From positions 1,156,001 through 1,220,000 of the forward strand of contig NZ_CP020028.1 of the NCBI RefSeq assembly GCF_002240415.1: a DNA stretch of 64,000 nt. The letters are read 5' to 3'. Below, piece after piece: positions 16,951 to 24,997 of the stretch (the first letter of the stretch is position 1; every line of letters starts with the position of its first letter). The notes below the pieces were generated by a model. That model worked only from the letters and a program-made list of their open reading frames with translations. It was not told the DNA's origin and ran no database searches. Origin of the DNA: Paenibacillus kribbensis. GTDB lineage: Bacteria; Bacillota; Bacilli; Paenibacillales; Paenibacillaceae. The translations under genes and the position numbers were made by a program.

Positions 16951-18351
16951 ATGGTTGAAAAGGACGAGTCCTTGCTGGAGCGTTTTGGTAATCATCCGAC
17001 ACCATTTTACTATTATGACGGAGACGCAATGTCAGCTCATGTCAGCTCGCTGTTGGCCCGGTTGCACCCGGCTGTGCGTATACATTACGCGCTTAAGGCT
17101 AACGGCAACGTAGCCTTGGCGGGATTGCTGCGCTCGTTGGGCTGCGGCGTTGAGATCGCTTCGGCCGGGGAATTGTTCGTCGCCATGGAGGCAGGATATG
17201 CCGCGGAAGACGTGCTGTACGCCGGACCGGGAAAAACAGCAGCCGAGCTGAGCGAGGCGGTAGCCTGCGGAATCGGTTGCATTCATGTCGAATCGGTGCG
17301 GGAGCTGCGTCTACTGGAGGACATTGCTGCGCGAGCGGGCTTATTTGTCAGGGCTGCGGTTCGTATCAATCCCGATAACGATCTGTCGGGGGCGACGATT
17401 AAAATGGGCGGTGTTCCCCGTCCCTTTGGTGTCGATGAAGGGCAGCTGGATCACTTTTTTGAGACGCTGGAAGAATGCCCACATGTTTATTTTCAAGGCA
17501 TCCAGGTATATACAGGCACGCAAATGCTAAAAGCGGATCAGATTCTGGCTTCGTTTGCAAACACGCTGCAGTTGGCGGAACGGGTACAGGCCCGGTATGG
17601 TGTTGCCATGCATACGGTAAATTTGGGCGGAGGGTTTGGTGTCCCTTATTTTGCTCATGAGCAGCCATTGGATATGGAGCAAGTCATCGACGGACTGAAC
17701 GCGCTCGCCGAGCAGACCCGATCCCGTATGCCGGGAGTTACGCTAATTATCGAAAGCGGCAGGTATCTGGTCGCTCAAGCAGGTAGGTATGTTTGCCGGG
17801 CATTGTATACCAAGGAGTCCAAGGGAGAGAAGTTTGTGGTGGCTGATGGCGGCATGAATCATTATGTCTCGGCTACCTTTCGGGGCCGCCGTCTTCGGGA
17901 CAACTACCCGGTGCGAATTATGCGCAGGCAGGTGACGGAACAGGAAGTACGGGAAATGGGAGCTAATATGCGCATGGGGCAGCAAAATGCTCCTATTCAG
18001 GAGGACATTGCTGTTGAACTGCCAGGAGAGGTTGCAAACCGGATAGAGGAGCATTCGACAGAAGCATCGCTGGAGCTGGAAACCGTAAGCATTGTTGGCC
18101 CGCTCTGTACACCCGAGGATTGTATGGTGAAAAAAGCACAGCTTCCCCCGATTCAGGAGGGCGACTATATCGTCTTTCCAAACGCGGGGGCTTATGGACT
18201 AAGCTATAGTCCAGTGCATTTTCTGGGACATGCTACCCCGGCAGAGCTGCTCGATTTTCGCGGGGAGGTGCATGTGATTCGTGAACACGGTGACCGCACG
18301 GATTTGCTGCATCATCAGCGCATGATTCCGTTGCCCGAGGATGCGCTGTAA
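16951..18351 (+). CDS. BtrK-like PLP-dependent decarboxylase (fold-type III)
   Basis: A 466-residue alanine-racemase-fold decarboxylase. The PLP lysine is in HYALKAN (Lys49), with VNLGGGFGVPYF near residue 225, ESGRYLVAQAG, and the active-site cysteine motif GPLCTPEDC near residue 383. From memory, the pattern matches BtrK, which decarboxylates gamma-glutamyl bound to carrier BtrI, better than diaminopimelate decarboxylase LysA, and no lysine genes are nearby. A segment of about 45 residues before GPLCTPEDC (17930-18080) looks inserted. AGAGGGGG precedes ATG 16951; upstream in-frame starts lie inside the Gfo/Idh gene. Probable role: decarboxylation of a carrier-bound amino acid (inference). 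Confidence 0.85.
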   Translation: MVEKDESLLERFGNHPTPFYYYDGDAMSAHVSSLLARLHPAVRIHYALKANGNVALAGLLRSLGCGVEIASAGELFVAMEAGYAAEDVLYAGPGKTAAELSEAVACGIGCIHVESVRELRLLEDIAARAGLFVRAAVRINPDNDLSGATIKMGGVPRPFGVDEGQLDHFFETLEECPHVYFQGIQVYTGTQMLKADQILASFANTLQLAERVQARYGVAMHTVNLGGGFGVPYFAHEQPLDMEQVIDGLNALAEQTRSRMPGVTLIIESGRYLVAQAGRYVCRALYTKESKGEKFVVADGGMNHYVSATFRGRRLRDNYPVRIMRRQVTEQEVREMGANMRMGQQNAPIQEDIAVELPGEVANRIEEHSTEASLELETVSIVGPLCTPEDCMVKKAQLPPIQEGDYIVFPNAGAYGLSYSPVHFLGHATPAELLDFRGEVHVIREHGDRTDLLHHQRMIPLPEDAL

Positions 18352-18391
18352 CCAAAGATGAACTGTAACCAAAGTTGTGCTGTAAATATGC

Positions 18392-18447
18392 AAAAACGCC
18401 AAAATCATCGGAGTCGATACACACTGACCCCGTGTTTTGGCGTTTTA
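18392..18447. terminator. Terminator closing the biosynthetic cluster, shared with efeU
   Basis: Arms AAAACGCCAAAA and TTTTGGCGTTTT about 30 bases apart, with T-rich tails on both strands, between the convergent decarboxylase and efeU genes. Confidence 0.75.
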
Positions 18448-18470
18448 TATTATGAACAATGTGGATTGGA

Positions 18471-20300
18471 TTAGTGTTGCTTGGAGCTGCGTATTTCCTG
18501 ACGCACAAGCTGCCACACCATGAAGATCAGCACAGCCACTTGTGGGACAAACGTTTCCCAAGTCGGATACATTCCCAGCCAGCTAATGGAAGGGAGTGTG
18601 GAGGCAGTATGCCCCGGAAGCTTGCCAGCCACCTGAAGTGAATGAATACTTTCGCCCAGAAATCGGAATACGAGATAGTAAATCAGTACAGTGGCAGTCA
18701 GGAAAAAGGCGCGAATCGGCAACCTTACGCTAAATTTGATGATTGCAAATGCCAGGACGACCAGTATAGCCATCGCTGAGCCAATGCCGAGCAGCAATTG
18801 CGAGGTTTCGATGGCTGGAGCCATACCGATATAAAATATGGCTGTCTCGGCTCCTTCACGCAAAATCGCAAGTGCAGACACGGCGAATAGCGACCACAGG
18901 CTGCCGCGCGCCAGCGCATTGCCGACACTGCTTTCAACAAAGCGGTTCCACGCGGCGGCGCTGGATTTGCTGTGCAGCCAGCTGCCCACAGTCAGCATGA
19001 GCACAACCGCCACCAGCCCGGTGACGCCTTCCAGCAGCTCACGCATGCTGCCTGAGGCGGCAGCCGCCACCAGCGTGGTGAACAGCACCGCCAAGGCTCC
19101 GCTCAGCACCAGTCCCGTACCGGCGCCTGCCCATATCCAGCGGCCAGCTACGGCTTCGCCGCTTTTTTGGGCATACGCCAGCAGGGCTGCGAGCACGAGA
19201 ATGGCCTCCAGGCCCTCGCGCAGCAAAATCAGAGCGGCATCCCAGGCGGTGTAGGAACGATTTTCCGTCAACGGGCGGAGTCTGTCCAGCATTTGATCGA
19301 GCGTCTGGATCGCTTTGGCCGTGTTTGGTGGAGAAGACAGGAGATGACCGGAAGTCTCGGTCATTTCATTTTCAATCGCAGTATACGAAGCTGGATCGGA
19401 AATTTGCACATGCCCCTCCACAGAAGGCCACAGAGCGATAAACTGACCTATTTTGTCAGCTGCTTGCTCTGGCTGATTGGCTGCCGCATCCTGGCGTGCG
19501 GATTCAAGCAATCGGACTGCATCGCTCAGGGATGCAGTCTTACCATTCGCCGTTCCAGGCGCCGCATTGCCTGCACTTGCTCCCTGTCCTGTGTTCACGG
19601 ACTTGCCCTGACTATAATCAGATAGCAGGGTCGTCAGCTCCTGCGTTTCCTTAAGAGCCTGTTCTTGACGAATCGGCTCGGCTTGCATGGAAATGCGAAT
19701 GAGACTGATTTTGGTTTCCAGCGCACTATATACCGAAAAATTGTCCAAACGAATCGGGGTTTCCACCTGATACCAGGCCTTTACGATTCGGTCGTAATCC
19801 ACCCGGGCAGCGGTCCAGTCGCCTTTTTGCATGGCAGCCAGACTGCCCTTCGCCATAGGAAGCAGTTTTTCTGCTGCTGTGGCTCCAGCCGGGGCTGGTT
19901 GATCTCCTTCGGCAGCAGTCACATACTCATTGACCGAGCGGGCCAGCACGGATAGCGCAGCTTTCGCTGACTCCCCGCCGCCACTGGCCAGCGCCTGCTC
20001 CGCGTCGGTGAGCGCCTGATCTACAGCCGCGATGTGGGCTGAATCCCCGCCATTCGTTCTGGCAGTCTCCCACAGGGCACGGAATTGTTTGAGATCCCCG
20101 GAGGCTTCGACCCATTGGGCCTGTCCCGCTTCCACCAGCGCTCCGCCTACCACAGGCATTAGCTGATCGTTGGAGACAGCTTTGGCATCTGTTTGTGCAA
20201 AAGCGACCGCTCCGGAATCGGATATGAACGGAGTCGCTGTCAGTAGCAGAGCTGCCAGCAGCAACACCCATCCCAAGCTTTTATTGCGCCGCTTCATCAT
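18471..20300 (-). CDS. efeU: FTR1-family ferrous/ferric iron permease EfeU with extracytoplasmic N-terminal domain
   Basis: A 609-residue protein. It starts at MMKRRNKS (ATG 20300 after AAGGAAGGGG), has a signal peptide and about 330 residues of helical extracytoplasmic sequence. The FTR1 membrane domain follows, with both iron-site motifs: LLREGLEAILVL (about residue 360) and ILREGAETAIFY (about residue 480). About seven transmembrane segments are visible. It imports iron together with EfeO and EfeB. The long N-terminal domain exceeds the size of the compact permease of B. subtilis (YwbL-type) and may present iron to the channel (inference). It is the third gene of an efeO-efeB-efeU operon, 22 bases after efeB. 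Confidence 0.9.
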   Translation of the reverse strand: MMKRRNKSLGWVLLLAALLLTATPFISDSGAVAFAQTDAKAVSNDQLMPVVGGALVEAGQAQWVEASGDLKQFRALWETARTNGGDSAHIAAVDQALTDAEQALASGGGESAKAALSVLARSVNEYVTAAEGDQPAPAGATAAEKLLPMAKGSLAAMQKGDWTAARVDYDRIVKAWYQVETPIRLDNFSVYSALETKISLIRISMQAEPIRQEQALKETQELTTLLSDYSQGKSVNTGQGASAGNAAPGTANGKTASLSDAVRLLESARQDAAANQPEQAADKIGQFIALWPSVEGHVQISDPASYTAIENEMTETSGHLLSSPPNTAKAIQTLDQMLDRLRPLTENRSYTAWDAALILLREGLEAILVLAALLAYAQKSGEAVAGRWIWAGAGTGLVLSGALAVLFTTLVAAAASGSMRELLEGVTGLVAVVLMLTVGSWLHSKSSAAAWNRFVESSVGNALARGSLWSLFAVSALAILREGAETAIFYIGMAPAIETSQLLLGIGSAMAILVVLAFAIIKFSVRLPIRAFFLTATVLIYYLVFRFLGESIHSLQVAGKLPGHTASTLPSISWLGMYPTWETFVPQVAVLIFMVWQLVRQEIRSSKQH

Positions 20301-20322
20301 AAATCCCCTTCCTTGCCTGCTA

Positions 20323-21687
20323 TTAAAATAACGTATCCCCGATGTAGCCGCCTTGCGATACACCCGGAAAGCAGGCGAACACCGCACTGCCTTTGTGTAC
20401 AATATATTCATTCAGCTTGTCATTGCGCGCAAGCTTCTCCTGAATATGAACGAACTGCTTGAACAGATCACGCTGGTAGCTGATGAACAGCAGTCCGGCA
20501 TCCAGCTGTCCTGTTTGCTTGTCCAATCCGCTTGAATATGAATAAGAGCGCCGCAAAATATTCATGCTCCCGTCTCCATGAGCCAATGCAACATGAGAGG
20601 TAGGGGGCGTAACTGACTTGCCTTCCGGACTTGTAGCCGCCAGATCGAGCTTGTCAAACTCCTTGGCCTTCCCTAGTGGGGCACCGCTGCTGCGATGGCG
20701 TCCAAAGGTATCCTCTTGATCGCCCAGTGTGGAGCGATCCCACACCTCTATCCGCATGCGTACACGGCGTACAGCCATATAGCTGCCGTTGCCCATCCAT
20801 GCTGGCCCATCACTGGCTTGTGTCCACACCAGCCGCTTCATCTCGTCTGCCTTGGACGTGTCCGGGTTCCCCGTACCGTCCTTGAAGCCGAGCAAATTGC
20901 GAGGTGTGCTGCCTGCCGGGTCGGCCTGTGCTGTCCGCTGAAAGCCCTCCTGCGTCCAGCGAAGCACTGCCGTTCCTCGGGCGATACGCGCCAAATTACG
21001 CAGGGCATGGAAAGCGACCTGCAAGTCATTGGCGCATACCTGCACCCCGATATCGCCGCCGCACCATTGCTCATCCAGCGCATCCCCCTGGAAGCGCGGC
21101 AGCTCGCGGAAGCCGGCAGGTTTAAGCCCTGCCAGACCATAGCGGCCATCAAAAAAGGATGGCCCTACCCCAAAGGTGATCGTCGTCCGGGACGGCGACA
21201 ACCCCGCTGCCTCGCCCGTATCGGAAGGAGGCAGGTTGAGGTTTTCATTATCCGTGCCGATCAGCGTACCAGAAGTCATCGTAGCACTTGCTTCCGTCCA
21301 GGCTTTGAACAGGCTGCGCACCTGTGCCTTGTCGCTTGTCGTCAGGTCAAAGGCTGCGAAGCAGATGAAATCCTGTGCCGGAGTCACAATACCGGCCTGA
21401 TGTTTGCCGTAAAAAGGGACCATATCCAGGGTATCTGCCTCTGTCATCATGCTTTCGAGGCGTTGACCGGCTGACAGCACAGCTCCCACGCCACCGCCGC
21501 CGAGCAGGAGACCCAGTCCACCTACCCCGGCCAGCTTCAAGAGCTCCCGGCGTGATACGGTCTTGCTCTTTCCTGACAGCTCATCATCCGCTGGCAGCGC
21601 ATCCTTTTTTTCCAGCTCAGCCTGTTCTTTGTGGGATTCCGCATGCTGCGACGCTCCCTGATCCTTTTGCCGCTTAAAACCCTTCAT
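20323..21687 (-). CDS. efeB: Dye-decolorizing-type heme peroxidase EfeB (deferrochelatase)
   Basis: A 454-residue DyP peroxidase exported by the Tat system: SRRELLKLAGVGG at residues 45-57 precedes a glycine-rich hydrophobic segment. The DyP hallmark GFKDGTGNP (GxxDG) is near residue 264, and the heme-ligand region LFISYQRDLFKQFV lies near the C-terminus. EfeB oxidises ferrous iron or removes iron from heme outside the membrane before uptake by EfeU. The gene starts four bases after the efeO stop, so translation is probably coupled. The 40-residue charged leader ahead of the twin-arginine motif is long for a Tat signal. Confidence 0.93.
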   Translation of the reverse strand: MKGFKRQKDQGASQHAESHKEQAELEKKDALPADDELSGKSKTVSRRELLKLAGVGGLGLLLGGGGVGAVLSAGQRLESMMTEADTLDMVPFYGKHQAGIVTPAQDFICFAAFDLTTSDKAQVRSLFKAWTEASATMTSGTLIGTDNENLNLPPSDTGEAAGLSPSRTTITFGVGPSFFDGRYGLAGLKPAGFRELPRFQGDALDEQWCGGDIGVQVCANDLQVAFHALRNLARIARGTAVLRWTQEGFQRTAQADPAGSTPRNLLGFKDGTGNPDTSKADEMKRLVWTQASDGPAWMGNGSYMAVRRVRMRIEVWDRSTLGDQEDTFGRHRSSGAPLGKAKEFDKLDLAATSPEGKSVTPPTSHVALAHGDGSMNILRRSYSYSSGLDKQTGQLDAGLLFISYQRDLFKQFVHIQEKLARNDKLNEYIVHKGSAVFACFPGVSQGGYIGDTLF

Positions 21688-21691
21688 ATCA

Positions 21692-22570
21692 TTACACTCC
21701 TAACAATTTACCCATTTGGGACAGCGGTTCTGCCAAGGCATCAAGGTTCTGGCTCAGCTTTTTAATTTCTTCCGGCTTCAGCTTTGTATACGACACGTAG
21801 CCTTCACCTTCCTTGAAAGGAGCCAACTCCTGCTGCAAGGCCGCAAAGCGCTCACCAATTTGTTTTTCCAACGCCGCATCTTTTTGGTTCAGGTCTGTTT
21901 TCAGAATGTCATAGATCTTTTGGGCGCCCTCCACATTGGCTGCGAAGTCGTACAGATCCGTATGGGAATATCGTTCCTCTTCACCCGTCACCTTGGAGGT
22001 AGATACTTCATTTAACAGCTCGACCGCACCCGTTACCATCAGACTGGCGTCAATGTTGACCGTTTCTACCTTGGCACGCAGCAGCTTGGCATCACTCAAC
22101 AGGCGGTCGGCAAACTCGTCCAATCCTTTGGTCGAGTTCTCTTCCCACAATGTTTTTTCAATACGGTGGAAGCCGCGCCAATCCGCTGCATCCACATCAC
22201 CGTCGCGAGCATCGATATTCGGGTCCAGATCGCCCAGCGCTTCCGCAATCGGTTCAATCCGTTCATAGTACATGCGCGCGGGAGCATACAGCGCCTTGGC
22301 CTTGTCGAGATCGCCTGCTTTGACCGCATTCGTGAATTCTTCCGTCTTCTTCACAAACGTATCGCATTGCTGGGTGGCATAGGTGCGGTAAGCTGCTACC
22401 GCTTGATCAAAATTGGGGGCAGAAGCCGCAGGAGTCGTTGTCTGTGTTGCTGCTCCCGCATCTTTGGTTGCTGCAGCGGGCTGCTGAGTAGCAGTTCCGG
22501 TTTGTCCGCAGCCAGCAAACAGAATAGAAGAGACCAGCACACCGGCCGGTACGGCATAACGTAGTTTCAT
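21692..22570 (-). CDS. efeO: Iron-uptake lipoprotein EfeO (M75 imelysin-like domain)
   Basis: A 292-residue lipoprotein: MKLRYAVPAGVLVSSILFAGC ends in lipobox LFAGC. The alpha-helical M75/EfeO domain includes YYERIEPIAEALGDLDP and the GFHRIEKTLWE motif (the HxxE iron-binding site of the family). It lacks the N-terminal cupredoxin domain of E. coli EfeO, as is usual for the Gram-positive form. It is the first gene of the operon, and the Fur box lies 76 bases upstream of its start. Confidence 0.92.
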   Translation of the reverse strand: MKLRYAVPAGVLVSSILFAGCGQTGTATQQPAAATKDAGAATQTTTPAASAPNFDQAVAAYRTYATQQCDTFVKKTEEFTNAVKAGDLDKAKALYAPARMYYERIEPIAEALGDLDPNIDARDGDVDAADWRGFHRIEKTLWEENSTKGLDEFADRLLSDAKLLRAKVETVNIDASLMVTGAVELLNEVSTSKVTGEEERYSHTDLYDFAANVEGAQKIYDILKTDLNQKDAALEKQIGERFAALQQELAPFKEGEGYVSYTKLKPEEIKKLSQNLDALAEPLSQMGKLLGV

Positions 22571-22645
22571 AATCAATGACACCCTTTCTGGCCACACTGG
22601 GCCTGAACCATAGTCTGTTGCGCGATATCTATATCGAATTTTATT

Positions 22646-22660
22646 TGATAATGATTATCA
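22646..22660. promoter_or_regulatory. Fur box upstream of efeOBU
   Basis: TGATAATGATTATCA is a perfect 7-1-7 palindrome, identical to the Bacillus Fur consensus. Its place just upstream of efeO predicts iron-starvation induction of the operon. A second partial match (TTATCATAAGG) lies at 22674-22684. Confidence 0.93.
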
Positions 22661-22872
22661 GTCGCGGTTTTTCTTATCATAAGGCTGGCCCATATGCCTG
22701 TCAATACATAATTTAGACACAAAGTCCAACCCATCATTAATGCAGTAAGCAAGGTGCCTATGCCCATTTTTATCCGCATATTGAACCATACCTGAGCACA
22801 TGACATAAAATGTGTTGACTGTATCCCTTAACCTTGTTACACCACACAAAACCCGAGCAAGGAGGGGTGAAA

Positions 22873-23100
22873 TTGACGAAGGGTAACGACCACAAAAACA
22901 AGTTTTTGTTAACTCACCGTGAACGTGAAGTATTTGAACTGCTGGTGCAGGACAAAACGACGCGTGACATCGCCGGACAGCTATTTATTAGCGAAAAAAC
23001 GGTCCGAAACCATATTTCTAATGTGATGCAAAAATTGAACGTAAAAGGTCGTTCACAGGCGGTCGTGGAATTAATCAGGCTTGGCGAATTAAAAATCTGA
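22873..23100 (+). CDS. gerE: GerE-like late spore-coat transcription regulator
   Basis: A 75-residue LuxR-type helix-turn-helix protein consisting only of the DNA-binding domain: LTHREREVFELLVQDKTT, then LFISEKTVRNHISNVMQKL and KGRSQAVVELIR. Length and sequence fit B. subtilis GerE (74 residues), which works with sigma-K in the mother cell to switch late coat genes. The TTG start at 22873 follows AAGGAGGGG; GTG 22867 would overlap that site. A CATAAAATG element at 22804 could be a sigma-K -10, consistent with known gerE control, but the -35 is weak. Confidence 0.93.
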   Translation: MTKGNDHKNKFLLTHREREVFELLVQDKTTRDIAGQLFISEKTVRNHISNVMQKLNVKGRSQAVVELIRLGELKI

Positions 23101-23192
23101 CCTCTTGTTCCTTGCGGGGTACAAAGTCTTCTCGATGGTCCTTCAACCGTGAGGGAGGGTCGGGAAGGCTTTTGTTTTGTAGTGAACATAAA

Positions 23193-23234
23193 AAAAACAA
23201 GCGAGTGTCTCAGAATTAGACATTCGCTTGTTTA
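23193..23234. terminator. Bidirectional terminator after gerE
   Basis: Arms ACAAGCGAGTGTC and GACATTCGCTTGT with flanking A- and T-runs, between gerE and the small convergent gene at 23248-23424. Confidence 0.8.
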
Positions 23235-23247
23235 GATCATTTGTGGT

Positions 23248-23424
23248 TTAAAAATCATAATCGAGTAGCTGTGAACAATGGATTTTTCCCTTGGAGAATG
23301 CACCGTCGAATTTGATGACCCATCCCCATTGTGCTGAAAGACGTTTTTTACGCTGGATAACCCGCTTTCTGTGGTGTCTAAAATAAGCTTGATTACGATT
23401 TTTTGGATTAGGTTTCATTACCAT
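23248..23424 (-). CDS. Small basic protein, function unknown
   Basis: A 58-residue protein rich in Arg and Lys (YFRHHRKRVIQRKKRL) with an aromatic C-terminal half (GWVIKFDGAF). The ATG at 23424 follows AAGGGAG; ATG 23418 is an in-frame alternative. The ribosome binding site and start lie in one arm of an inverted repeat (see 23417-23502). Convergent with gerE. I do not recognise the family; a nucleic-acid-binding role is only suggested by charge. Confidence 0.55.
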   Translation of the reverse strand: MVMKPNPKNRNQAYFRHHRKRVIQRKKRLSAQWGWVIKFDGAFSKGKIHCSQLLDYDF

Positions 23425-23502
23425 CACGCTCCCTTGGGATAGGCTCAGCCCGCAGGAATTTTCAAGGGTCAAAGGTTTCTACGGGCAGAGCGTGATGGTA
23501 AT
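23417..23502. repeat. Inverted repeat across the start of the small basic gene
   Basis: ATTACCATCACGCT (23417-23430) and AGCGTGATGGTAAT (23489-23502) are perfect 14-base inverted copies 58 bases apart. In minus-strand RNA the left arm covers the start codon and part of the ribosome binding site of the gene at 23248-23424. Confidence 0.75.
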
Positions 23503-23540
23503 CCAATTTATATGATTAGGCATGAGTCACCTGCTTGGGG

Positions 23541-23822
23541 TTATTTTAAAGGTGAAAGTGGAATGTGAATCTTCGAAGAGAATTCTTCAACGAATTCCAC
23601 ATCGATTCGGCTAGTATGAAAGACATACAACTCACGTGCAGGGTACAGCTTATGAAAATGTTTATACCCTTCCCATGCTTGATGAGGGATGTCGTAATCC
23701 TGAATTACCACCATATCTTCAAGGTTTCGTATATGGTTGTTAGAACTGACTTTGATAGCTTCAATTAAAACAAAACGGTCTGGGAGCGTTTTAGTAATCT
23801 CTTCCCATTTAATTAGAGTCAC
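23541..23822 (-). CDS. Conserved hypothetical 93-residue protein
   Basis: A small protein (TLIKWEEITKTLPDRFVLIE ... YPARELYVFHTSRIDVEF) beginning at GTG 23822 behind AGGTGA. The pattern of an N-terminal W-(x)n-P-(x)-WVLIEA-like strand and a C-terminal E(L/F)Y-F-HTSR segment recalls a widespread small hypothetical family of bacteria and cyanobacteria with no known function. It stands alone between two terminators, downstream of the RHH gene on the same strand. Confidence 0.6.
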   Translation of the reverse strand: MTLIKWEEITKTLPDRFVLIEAIKVSSNNHIRNLEDMVVIQDYDIPHQAWEGYKHFHKLYPARELYVFHTSRIDVEFVEEFSSKIHIPLSPLK

Positions 23823-23921
23823 CTCACCTTTTTATACTGATGGTCCATTATATCATAGTGATGTGTAATGAGGATTCAGTGAAAAGCATTCACGGCCATT
23901 CGTTTCAATAGTTTAGTTCAA

Positions 23922-23958
23922 AAAATCCTTGAGTACTTATACACTCAAGGATTTTTTT
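23922..23958. terminator. Terminator after the RHH gene
   Basis: AATCCTTGAGT and ACTCAAGGATT arms around a short loop with T-runs on both strands, seven bases beyond the stop of the RHH gene. Confidence 0.88.
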
Positions 23959-23964
23959 GTATCT

Positions 23965-24141
23965 TTATTTTATAAGTTTGATAAGTTGAATTTGAGATTG
24001 TTTGGGCAGAGAATCGGAGTGTTCGTATACACTGATCAAATAACTGACAACATCATTTTCATTACTCAAACCTAACTCTGTTTTTATGGATTGTAGTTTT
24101 TCTTTTATATCTTCATACACCATAACACTTTTTCTTTCCAA
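23965..24141 (-). CDS. Small ribbon-helix-helix-like protein (possible antitoxin or repressor)
   Basis: A 58-residue frame from TTG 24141 after GGGAGGCG (ATG MVYEDIK at 24123 is an alternative). The sequence KSVMVYEDIKEKLQSI, then ELGLSNENDVVSYLISV matches a ribbon-helix-helix pattern: a short strand, then two helices separated by G-x-S. Such proteins are usually dimeric repressors or antitoxins. It is divergent from the gene at 24356, and the shared upstream region is full of GAATTCAAAA-like repeats that could be its operators. Not previously marked because of its size and TTG start. Confidence 0.6.
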   Translation of the reverse strand: MERKSVMVYEDIKEKLQSIKTELGLSNENDVVSYLISVYEHSDSLPKQSQIQLIKLIK

Positions 24142-24175
24142 AATGGATTCGCCTCCCTAAGAGAAAATATATCAC

Positions 24176-24300
24176 ACGAATGAATTCAAAAAAAACGAAA
24201 ATGAATTAAAAAAGAGTAATTTTGTATTCAAAAACATTTGACTATGTATTCTAAAACGGTTATTATGAATGCATAAGGGGCCTAAATGAATTCAAAATAT
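24176..24300. repeat. Array of GAATTCAAAA-like operator candidates
   Basis: Degenerate copies TGAATTCAAAA, TGAATTAAAAA, TGTATTCAAAAAC, TGTATTCTAAAAC and TGAATTCAAAATA occur at about 24180, 24203, 24221, 24245 and 24289, all in the same orientation, between two divergent genes. Direct arrays of this kind are typical targets of ribbon-helix-helix proteins. Confidence 0.55.
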
Positions 24301-24355
24301 GTAGAAATGGTCTCTGGAAATTATTTTTCATAAATTAAAATGAAGGATGATACAT

Positions 24356-24997
24356 ATGACAAACAAAGCAAAGATCAACATAATAGCCATCAAAGACATC
24401 GTGCGCATGGAGCAGGTTTGGGAACAAGAAGAAAAAGATGAGACAGGCTTATACTACTTCCACATTACAGATGTCCTTAACCGCAAATGGCAGACGATCG
24501 GATTAAACGTATCAGACGCTATTCAAGTGTTTGAAAACGGAAATGATGACGTGTGGACACGTATTATTAAGCCAGCTCCATTTAACTTTAATCTTACTGC
24601 CAACGATTTAATCAACATGCTCGATATCGGACCTGATGATTGGCGTATTCGTAATGCTATCCAAATCATACTGAATACTGTTGAAAGACGCAATGAATTC
24701 GTTAACAAAATTAAAAATATAAACTTACATGATATTGCTAATTTACTCTATAAAATGAAAAGCCAGTATCTACGGTACGCTCAACTCCCTAATGAAGAGT
24801 TTATTAAAATGTATGTCGCGAATCCAGTGGAGGCATTGTCTGTTTATTTCCTTGAGACTGTTGATGTACATACTTTTTGGGAGTGGCGTGACGCTGACGG
24901 TACTTATGAAAAAGCTATTGAGTATAAACGGGAGCAACCAGACATGACTCTAATTCAAGCCGTTGAAAGAGCAGAAGATGAAGCTTGTGGAGGTTAA
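24356..24997 (+). CDS. Hypothetical 213-residue protein
   Basis: A soluble, mixed alpha/beta protein starting at ATG 24356 after GAAGGATG. No family is recognised. Visible features are a VWEQEEKDETGLYYFHITD segment, an acidic C-terminal helix (MTLIQAVERAEDEACGG) and no membrane segment or signal. It is divergent from the RHH gene and shares the repeat-filled control region with it. Its 3' end overlaps the holin-like toxin start by 20 bases, which suggests a functional pairing. Confidence 0.65.
   Translation: MTNKAKINIIAIKDIVRMEQVWEQEEKDETGLYYFHITDVLNRKWQTIGLNVSDAIQVFENGNDDVWTRIIKPAPFNFNLTANDLINMLDIGPDDWRIRNAIQIILNTVERRNEFVNKIKNINLHDIANLLYKMKSQYLRYAQLPNEEFIKMYVANPVEALSVYFLETVDVHTFWEWRDADGTYEKAIEYKREQPDMTLIQAVERAEDEACGG

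Noticed and set aside
16951-18351. Diaminopimelate decarboxylase (lysA)
   Set aside because: The motif pattern (GVPYF, GPLCTPEDC, YGLSYSPVHFLGH) fits the BtrK type better, and the context is carrier-based, not lysine synthesis.
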